From Flexifilum sp963727545 (GTDB lineage Bacteria > Chloroflexota > Anaerolineae > Aggregatilineales > Phototrophicaceae): a DNA stretch of 64,000 nt. Both the position numbers and the translations under genes were made by a program. Positions 58,247 to 64,000 of this stretch are shown here, in pieces (the first letter of the stretch is position 1; each line of letters begins with the position of its first letter). Below the pieces are notes generated by a model. It did no database searches. It saw only the letters and a program-made list of their open reading frames with translations, and was not told where the DNA came from. Location of the stretch: positions 1-64,000 of the forward strand of contig CAVSGS010000015.1 in the NCBI GenBank assembly GCA_963727545.1, written 5' to 3'.

Positions 58247-59794
58247 ATGTGGCAGCCGAGCAACAAACTCGAACAGGAACAACTCGAAAAACTGGGCGCG
58301 ATTGAAGCACAGGGCATCGCCGCCTATCCCGCCCGCGTCCAGCGGACGCACACCAACGCGCAGGCGATCGCCGCGCTCGAAGCCTACGAAGCCGAGCATC
58401 CCGACGCCGACGCGACCGCCGGGACGCCGATTGAGGTGACGGTGGCAGGGCGCATCCGCCGCGTGAACATCAAGGGCAAGGTCTCGTTCCTGCACATCGA
58501 AGACCAGACGGCGCGCCTCCAGCTTTTCCTGCGCGTCAATGACATGGACGCCAGCGCCTACGCCCTCGTCAAAGATAAGCTGGTCGACATGGACGACTTC
58601 GTGCAGGCGTCCGGCACGCTGATGCGGACGAAAGCGGGCGAGATCAGCGTGCGCGTGACCGACTTCAAGCTGCTGGCGAAATCGCTCAGCCCGCTGCCGG
58701 TGATCAAGCAGAAGGTGCTCGACGACGGCACGGTCGAGGAGTTCGGCGAGTTCAGCGACGTCGAAACCCGCTATCGCCAGCGCTACGCCGACCTCGCCGT
58801 CAACGGCAGCGTCCGCGACGTGTTCGTCAAGCGCGCCCAGACGATCCGCGCGCTGCGCGACTTCTTCGACTCGCGCGGCTTCCTCGAAGTCGAGACGCCG
58901 ATCTTGCAGCCGATTTACGGCGGCGCGGCGGCGCGTCCGTTCATCACCCACCACAACCAACTGCATCAGGATTTGTTCCTGCGCATCAGCTTCGAGCTGT
59001 ACCTCAAGCGACTGCTGGTCGGCGGCATCGACGCGGTTTACGAGATCGGGCGCGACTTCCGCAACGAGGGCGTCAGCTTCAAGCACAATACCGAATTCAC
59101 CATGCTGGAGTTCTACAAAGCCTACATCGATTACAAAGGCGTGATGGAACTGACCGAGCAGATGGTCGCTCACTGCGCCCAAGCCGTGCTCGGCACGACT
59201 AAGTTCACCTATCAGGAGTACGAACTCGACGTGACCCCGCCGTGGAAACGGATCACCATCCGCGACGCGGTCAAAGCCGAGACCGGCATCGACTACATGG
59301 ACTATCGCGACGCGGCATCGCTCGAAGCGGCGATCCGCGCCTACGATGCCGAGGTCAAGCTCGCGCCGAATCAGACGTGGGGCAAGCTGGTCGAGCACCT
59401 GCTCGGCGAGTACGTCGAACCCAAGCTGATCCAGCCGACGATCATCATGGACTACCCGCGCGACATTTCGCCCTTCGCCAAGCGCGTCGCCGGTGACGAT
59501 ACCCACGTCGAGCGCTTCGAGTTCTACATCGCGGGCATGGAGATGGGCAACGCCTTCACCGAACTGAACGATCCGCGCGACCAAGAGGCGCGTTTCCTCG
59601 ACATGGCGAAGCTCTACCGCGCGGGCGAGGACGACGAAACCCCGCTCGACGAGGATTACCTGCGCGCGATGCGCTACGGGATGCCGCCGCAAGGTGGCTT
59701 CGGCATGGGCGTGGATCGGCTGGTCATGCTGCTGACCAATCAGCGCACCATCCGCGACGTGCTGCTCTACCCGCACCTCCGCGAATTGAAGTAG
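58247..59794 (+). CDS. lysS: Lysyl-tRNA synthetase (class II)
   Basis: The 515-residue protein has an N-terminal anticodon-binding OB fold (residues about 60-160, VTVAGRIRRVNIKGKVSFLH) and the class II catalytic core: motif 1 (near RGFLEVETPILQPIYGGAA), motif 2 (GRDFRNEGVSFKHNTEFTML), motif 3 (GFGMGVDRLVMLLTNQ). It charges tRNA-Lys. ATG 58247 follows AGGAG. The last 42 bases (59752-59793) recur at 60347-60388. Confidence 0.97.
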   Translation: MWQPSNKLEQEQLEKLGAIEAQGIAAYPARVQRTHTNAQAIAALEAYEAEHPDADATAGTPIEVTVAGRIRRVNIKGKVSFLHIEDQTARLQLFLRVNDMDASAYALVKDKLVDMDDFVQASGTLMRTKAGEISVRVTDFKLLAKSLSPLPVIKQKVLDDGTVEEFGEFSDVETRYRQRYADLAVNGSVRDVFVKRAQTIRALRDFFDSRGFLEVETPILQPIYGGAAARPFITHHNQLHQDLFLRISFELYLKRLLVGGIDAVYEIGRDFRNEGVSFKHNTEFTMLEFYKAYIDYKGVMELTEQMVAHCAQAVLGTTKFTYQEYELDVTPPWKRITIRDAVKAETGIDYMDYRDAASLEAAIRAYDAEVKLAPNQTWGKLVEHLLGEYVEPKLIQPTIIMDYPRDISPFAKRVAGDDTHVERFEFYIAGMEMGNAFTELNDPRDQEARFLDMAKLYRAGEDDETPLDEDYLRAMRYGMPPQGGFGMGVDRLVMLLTNQRTIRDVLLYPHLRELK

Positions 59795-59804
59795 AAAATA
59801 ACCA

Positions 59805-59837
59805 TGCGGCACATCCACAAGGTGTGAATGTGCCGCA
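59805..59837 (+). terminator. Hairpin downstream of lysS
   Basis: Perfect ten-base arms TGCGGCACAT / ATGTGCCGCA with a 13-base loop lie 11 bp past the lysS stop. It is followed by AATTT, so a weak terminator at best. Confidence 0.5.
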
Positions 59838-59989
59838 CAAATTTAGTGAAAACTTCGGTGCGAAAACTATACTCAGTGAATCACAAAATCAAGAGAAACG
59901 GTTGAGTAAAACGTAGGAACTTGTCCAGGCTGGCCCTGTTGAAGAGTGTTGAATGCTTGGACAGGTTGGTTTCAAATACTGGCTCAGTC

Positions 59990-60280
59990 TCAATCCAAGT
60001 GAACATTTCGAGTTCGAATGATGGGAGATATTTGTTCCGCGAAGGAAGACCAAGTCGAGCGCTCCACGACCTTAAAAAAGAAACGTGCTCCGTCCTGCCA
60101 ATCCAGCTCGTTATTGGGGTCTGGCAGCGAAAAATATGCGGTGTAGCCCCGTTGTTCTAAGGCGGCGAGGATCAGCTCAGCTTCTGGTTCCGTCAACGGT
60201 CGAGCAGTCCATATGCCAGTTCCCCAGATAAGTTCGTCGGATTCTTGTTTGGCAAGCATCGTATCGATAACCTCTTGCAT
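59990..60280 (-). CDS. Small uncharacterised protein
   Basis: The product is about 96 residues from ATG 60280 (or 110 from the ATG at 60322). It contains TARPLTEPEAELILAALEQR and FSLPDPNNELDWQDGARFFF. I do not recognise it; there is no membrane helix or signal peptide. It lies inside the segment bounded by the duplicated lysS 3' ends, and its base composition is a little less GC-rich than its neighbours, as expected for inserted DNA. Start uncertain. Confidence 0.5.
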   Translation of the reverse strand: MQEVIDTMLAKQESDELIWGTGIWTARPLTEPEAELILAALEQRGYTAYFSLPDPNNELDWQDGARFFFKVVERSTWSSFAEQISPIIRTRNVHLD

Positions 60281-60346
60281 GGCATTACCAAGAATAGATC
60301 GAAATCTACATGATCGTTCCATATTTCTTCCAACGCAAGGCAGATA

Positions 60347-60388
60347 CCGTGACGTGCTGCTCTACCCGCACCTGCGCGAATTGAAGTA
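60347..60388 (+). repeat. Duplicate of the lysS 3' end
   Basis: 42 bases match 59752-59793 with two mismatches. They encode RDVLLYPHLRELK and a stop (TAA here, TAG in lysS). They are followed at once by the GC-rich hairpin at 60395. The two copies lie 595 bp apart and look like the ends of an inserted segment. Confidence 0.8.
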
Positions 60389-60394
60389 ACCCTC

Positions 60395-60424
60395 ATGCCC
60401 CGCCGGAGCACTCCGGCGAGGCAT
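60395..60424 (+). terminator. Strong hairpin after the lysS 3' duplicate
   Basis: ATGCCCCGCCGGAG pairs with CTCCGGCGAGGCAT across a two-base loop with one mismatch. It has no clear U-tract. It may be the original end of the lysS transcript. Confidence 0.55.
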
Positions 60425-60572
60425 AGCGTAAATCAGCAATTTGTGTAATAGTTAATTCGAAGCCCCAACAGCGTAATTAAAGACAGCGAGCCACCGGCGC
60501 GAACGTCATCGGCTGCCGGTTGGGTGCTTCGTACTACCTCATCCGTAGCAGGCTTTGCTGAAGGGATCGCCC

Positions 60573-62046
60573 ATGCGTCGCAGTTACTTAATTTTTCTCT
60601 TGCTGATCGGTTTGATCGTTGCGCCAGTACTGGCTCAGGATGCAAACTCTGAGATCGAATGGACAATCCTGCTGGATGGAACTGCCGAACGACATGGTCG
60701 AGGGGCAGAACGTCGACTGCGGCTACTTGAACGTGCCGGAAGACCGCACCAGCAACTCCAGCGCGACGATCCAACTCGCGTTTGCGATCATGTACGCGCC
60801 GACCGAAGACGTCCAGCCCGACCCGGTCATCTATTTGGCGGGCGGTCCCGGCGGCAACGCAGTCGGCGACCTCGACGGTTGGCTGGACATCCCCTACCTT
60901 GGCGACCGCGACCTGATCCTGCTCGACCAGCGCGGCACGGGTTACTCGCTGCCCAGCCTCAACTGCCCGGAAACGGAACAAGGGCTGGAAGATGCGACTC
61001 AGCTTTGCCACGACCGCCTGATCAGCGAGGGAGTGGATCTACAAGCCTACAACAGCGCCGAGAACGCCGCCGACGTCGCCGATTTGCGGGTCGCGCTCGG
61101 TTACGACGAGTGGAACCTCTACGGCATCTCCTACGGCACGCGCTTGGCGCTCACCGTCATGCGCGACCATCCCGAAGGCGTGCGCAGCGTCGTGATCAAC
61201 TCGGTCTATCCGCCGGAGGTCAATTCGTGGGAGGAATACGGGCAGAACACCGCGGAGGATTTCCAAAAGCTGTTTGCCGCCTGCGCGGCTGACCCCGACT
61301 GCGACGCCGCCTACCCGAACTTGGAGCAGACCTTCACCGACACGGTCGATCAGTTGAACGCCGACCCGGTCGCCTACACCGGCACCGACGCGAACGGCGA
61401 CAGCGTCGACCAAGAACTGAGCGGCGACAGCTTCATCGACCGCGTGTTCCAACTGCTCTACTCGTCCGAGAGCATCCCCTACCTGCCAATGGTGATCAAC
61501 GAAGTCGCCAACGGCAATTACACCGCGCTCGACGACCTCGAATCTGGCGCGACCATCCAAGCCGGTTTCCGCCAAGCGCCGCAAGCCGAGGACGTCTCCG
61601 ACAGCGAAGGCATGAACCTCTCGGTCGAGTGTCAGGAAGAAGTCGCTTTTCTGGACGAAACAACCGCGCTCGACAACGTCCCGGCGCAGCCCGCCGAACT
61701 GCACGACAACAGCGTCGCCGCAATTCAAGGGACTTTCAGCGACTGCGCGATCTGGGACGTCCAACCCGCCGACGCCATCGAGAACCAGCCGGTCGAAAGC
61801 GACATCCCGACGCTGGTCACGTCAGGCGAATTCGACCCGATCACCCCGGCGAAGTGGGCAGAAGACGCCGCCAGCTATCTCCCCAACAGCTTCTTCTATC
61901 TATTCCCCGGCGGCGGGCACGGCGTGGTCGACCTGAATCCGTGTTCGCAGGGCATCATGCAGGATTTTCTCAACGACCCGACGCAAGAGCCGGATGCCAG
62001 CTGTATCGCCGACATCGGCGAACCGCAGTGGGTGCTGCCCAATTAA
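60573..62046 (+). pseudogene. Secreted alpha/beta hydrolase (TAP-like), one frameshift
   Basis: ATG 60573 behind AAGGGA opens a signal peptide (YLIFLLLIGLIVAPVLAQ). The frame breaks at the AA of ACAATCC (60666-60667). The next frame continues SCWMELPNDMVEGQNVDCGY and carries an alpha/beta hydrolase with the proline-iminopeptidase pattern: oxyanion region YLAGGPGGNA, nucleophile Ser in LYGISYGTRLA, Asp in SGEFDPITP, His in GGGHGVV. The C-terminal TAP-like domain ends near WVLPN. Repaired length is 490 residues. Probably an exported aminopeptidase. Confidence 0.75.
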
Positions 62047-62085
62047 CGTAGGTTAGAGGGGTACAGTGCTCTTCCCCCCACAAAC

Positions 62086-62153
62086 CTCACCCCTGCTGCG
62101 CTGCGCTTAGCTCCCCCTCTCCATTGCATGGAGAGGGGGTTGGGGGGTGAGGT
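62086..62153. repeat. CCTCACCCC/GGAGAGGGGG-type repeat
   Basis: CCTCACCCCTGCTGCGC is followed by CCCCCTCTCCATTGCATGG and then AGAGGGGGTTGGGGGGTGAG, the clearest copy of this family. Confidence 0.7.
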
Positions 62154-62192
62154 TTCGGAGCTTGACTACAAACCCTACGTGCCAAAACAAAA

Positions 62193-62211
62193 ACCACCCG
62201 GCGAGGGTGGT
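62193..62211 (-). terminator. Intrinsic terminator of the small membrane protein gene
   Basis: ACCACCC / GGGTGGT with a five-base loop is followed on the minus strand by TTTTGTTTT. Confidence 0.8.
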
Positions 62212-62246
62212 TGTCGTCATTCGCTCTTATTCAAGCAGCGATGCAG

Positions 62247-62528
62247 TTATGCCGCGGGCTTATCTTCCGGTGGCTTGACCGCTTCGGCTTTCACCGCGCC
62301 GTCATCTTCCGGCTCGTCACTGTCTTCCCAACTGACGATCCAGATACACGCGCCCGCCACCAAGATGCAGGCGACGATCAGCGCGATCCACTGCCCGGCG
62401 AGCAGACCGACGTCGCGCGCTTCGATCACCAGCAGAATGATCATCCCTAGCGACAGCACAATCCATGCCGCCAAACGGGGATGCACCGACGCCCAACGCA
62501 CCGGCGGTAAAGTTCGCAACGTTTCCAT
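62247..62528 (-). CDS. Small two-helix membrane protein
   Basis: The product is about 93 residues with two hydrophobic helices (LAAWIVLSLGMIILLVI and WIALIVACILVAGACIWIV) and a charged Glu/Asp/Lys/Pro tail. I do not recognise the family. ATG 62528 follows GAGGG. It lies downstream of coaE with a repeat between them. Confidence 0.6.
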   Translation of the reverse strand: METLRTLPPVRWASVHPRLAAWIVLSLGMIILLVIEARDVGLLAGQWIALIVACILVAGACIWIVSWEDSDEPEDDGAVKAEAVKPPEDKPAA

Positions 62529-62557
62529 CAATCCCTCACATCCTTCACCAATTCTGT

Positions 62558-62598
62558 TCCCCCTCGCCCCACGGAGAGGGGGTTAGGGGGTGAGGTTG
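62558..62598. repeat. CCTCACCCC/GGAGAGGGGG-type repeat
   Basis: CCCCCTCGCCCCACGG is followed by AGAGGGGGTTAGGGGGTGAG. It ends at the coaE stop. Confidence 0.6.
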
Positions 62599-62604
62599 CT
62601 TTTC

Positions 62605-63867
62605 CTAAATCGGCTTCATCACCCGGTCGGCGCGCAGCTGCTTCATCAGGGCGCGACCATTCGAGTCGGCGATCATTTCGTGGGCGGCTTCCCGCCATGC
62701 CGGGAATTTTACCTCATTTAGCTTCAGGTATTGATAGCCATTTTTCACGAACGACTGGAACACCGCCGGTGCCGTCTCTGCCGGCAGCACGATAAAGCTG
62801 ACTTCGCTTTGCAGTTCGCGCGAGGCTTCCTCGATGGCGATGACCAGTTCGCGGATTACTTCGTCATAGGGCACGTTGGGCACAATCGAGAACTCGTCGA
62901 TCCGCGTAATCAGGTTTTCGACCGTCCAGCCGATCAAGCCGATGATCTGGTCGTTCTTGCCGTAGGCGATGTGATAACTTTTCTGACCGAAGGCGAGCAT
63001 AATGTCCATCCGCCCGACCGGTTTGCCGGTCACGCCGGTGATGAACTTGGCGATCGCCTCGGCGTTACCGGGCATCCCGCGCCGAATGACAACCTCGGTC
63101 TTGGGATCGAAATAGCGCGGATCGTTATGAGTCGCAGCAGCGGGCGCTGCGGGTTGCGCTGTTTGGCGCGGGATCGGCGGCAAGGTTGAGGTCTGACGCT
63201 GCGGTGTTGGCGGTGTCGGCGTCTGGGCGCGCTCTGCTTCTTGCAGGCGCAAGCGACCGGTCGCGCCCTTGGGCGAAACGTTCCACGCCTGCAACACCTG
63301 TTTCCACGTTTCCTCGACGTTGCCATCGTTCATGATGATCACGTCGGCGCGGGCGATCTTGTCCGCCTGCGCGCGCTGCGCCACGATCCGCTTGCGCGCG
63401 TCTTCTTCGGAGAGCTTGCGCTTCTCGACCAGCCGCTTCAACTGCGTTTCCGACGAGGCATCGACCACCCAAATCGCGTCAACCGACTTGGCGAGATCGG
63501 TTTCCAGCAGCTTGATCGCCTCGATGACGACCACGCGCTGCTTGGCGCGGGTGATCAGCGTGCGGATCGCCTGATTGACCACCGGATGCGAGATCGCTTC
63601 GAGCTGCGCCAGCGCTTCGGGCACCGAAAATACGATGCTGCCCAGCCGCGCGCGATTAATCCGCCCGTCGCTGTCGACGACGAACCGACCAAACATCTCA
63701 ACGATCGGCTTGTAAGCGGGTGCACCGGGAGTCATCGCCTGATGCGCGAGACCGTCGGCATCGATCGTGTACGCGCCCAGATGTTGAAGCATCTGGCGGA
63801 CGACGCTTTTGCCCACGGCTATATTTCCGGTGAGTCCGATGACGTACTTATTTTCCCAACGGCTCAC
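62605..63867 (-). CDS. coaE: Dephospho-CoA kinase fused to a GNAT-like domain
   Basis: The product is 420 residues. Residues 1-200 are CoaE: P-loop GLTGNIAVGKS near 11-21, DADGLAHQ, the LID-type VEKRKLSEEDARKRIVAQ and Arg residues that bind dephospho-CoA. A Pro/Thr/Gln-rich linker spans about 205-250. The rest, about 170 residues (GMPGNAEAIAKFITGVTGKP onward), resembles a GNAT-type acyltransferase fold (YHIAYGKNDQIIGLIGWTVE). CoaE phosphorylates dephospho-CoA in the last step of CoA synthesis. The link to an acyl-CoA-type domain is unusual and may be regulatory. Confidence 0.85.
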   Translation of the reverse strand: MSRWENKYVIGLTGNIAVGKSVVRQMLQHLGAYTIDADGLAHQAMTPGAPAYKPIVEMFGRFVVDSDGRINRARLGSIVFSVPEALAQLEAISHPVVNQAIRTLITRAKQRVVVIEAIKLLETDLAKSVDAIWVVDASSETQLKRLVEKRKLSEEDARKRIVAQRAQADKIARADVIIMNDGNVEETWKQVLQAWNVSPKGATGRLRLQEAERAQTPTPPTPQRQTSTLPPIPRQTAQPAAPAAATHNDPRYFDPKTEVVIRRGMPGNAEAIAKFITGVTGKPVGRMDIMLAFGQKSYHIAYGKNDQIIGLIGWTVENLITRIDEFSIVPNVPYDEVIRELVIAIEEASRELQSEVSFIVLPAETAPAVFQSFVKNGYQYLKLNEVKFPAWREAAHEMIADSNGRALMKQLRADRVMKPI

Positions 63868-64000
63868 GGCACTACCTCCCGGCGGTTAGATGATCGGGTT
63901 CTACGTTAAAGCCTCTCAATTCATTTTAACGTACACCCTAGTGAAACTCCAAGCATCAGAACCACAAAAGAATAAATATCAAATAACAATATATTATACT
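63868..64000. other. AT-rich gap upstream of coaE
   Basis: The last 133 bases lie upstream of coaE and are AT-rich towards the edge (AATATATTATACT). They may hold the coaE promoter and that of a gene outside the window. No clear element is supported. Confidence 0.3.

Noticed and set aside
58142..59818. A 558-residue open frame antisense to lysS
   Set aside because: Shadow of lysS; no recognisable domain.
7402..62046. Programmed +1 ribosomal frameshifting as an explanation for the breaks
   Set aside because: The nine sites share no slippery codon or stop context, and genes such as rpsS are not known to use it; single-base insertion error is simpler.
1..64000. CRISPR array, prophage or insertion-sequence transposase
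   Set aside because: No regular direct repeats with spacers, no phage structural genes and no transposase frame were seen; the repeats found are short palindromes.

Overview
The window looks like a GC-rich (roughly 60% G+C) bacterial chromosome, most likely a member of the Chloroflexota (an Anaerolineae-type organism). That placement is an inference from gene content and style: SGNH-like secreted proteins with a GDC nucleophile block, a proline/threonine-rich LysM lipoprotein, a dephospho-CoA kinase fused to a GNAT-like domain, and abundant extragenic palindromes. No rRNA gene is present to settle it. One tRNA gene, tRNA-Pro(CGG), lies at 10509-10582.

Layout. 1-6.9 kb: an Hsp20-Lon proteostasis pair, a metallo-beta-lactamase-fold hydrolase and a two-gene ABC exporter whose permease carries a SpoIIM-like C-terminal half. 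7-15 kb: a HepT/MntA toxin-antitoxin pair with a broken antitoxin, a lipid/envelope operon (SGNH protein, CDP-alcohol phosphatidyltransferase, lgt), tRNA-Pro, and a tightly overlapping housekeeping operon (hypothetical-RidA-MazG-Nudix-TrmH). 15-36.5 kb: one long minus-strand run joining the str, S10, spc and alpha ribosomal operons: rpsL, rpsG, fusA, tuf, rpsJ, rplC/D/W/B, rpsS, rplV, rpsC, rplP, rpmC, rpsQ, rplN/X/E, rpsN, rpsH, rplF/R, rpsE, rpmD, rplO, secY, adk, map, rpmJ, rpsM, rpsK, rpoA, rplQ, truA, rplM, rpsI. infA and rpsD are absent from their usual slots. A good sigma-70-type promoter and a terminator-like leader hairpin precede rpsL.

36.7-50.6 kb: accessory genes. These are a DUF433/DUF5615 toxin-antitoxin module with an operator-like repeat in its promoter, a LysM lipoprotein, a methyltransferase, an FHA-receiver protein, an aldo/keto reductase, a lytic transglycosylase, an ECF41-type sigma factor behind an NDH-2-like oxidoreductase with a matching TGTCACA-N16-CGTC promoter, a TetR-linked ABC exporter with two paralogous permeases, a stand-alone Clp N-domain protein and a secreted beta-propeller. 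50.8-55.9 kb: a compact operon linking an endonuclease III-like glycosylase to three histidine-kinase-type proteins and a PIG-L deacetylase. 56-64 kb: greA, an FG-GAP protein, lysS with a duplicated 3' end, a secreted TAP-type hydrolase, a small membrane protein and the coaE fusion.

Two features run across the whole window. First, nine coding disruptions, including ones in rpsS, tuf and adk, are each repaired by removing a single base, and truA carries one in-frame stop. This looks like insertion-type sequence error more than real pseudogenes. Second, three families of extragenic repeats (GTAGGGGC palindromes, GCTAATAGC-type repeats, and CCTCACCCC/GGAGAGGGGG repeats) fill many of the intergenic gaps, even inside the ribosomal operon.
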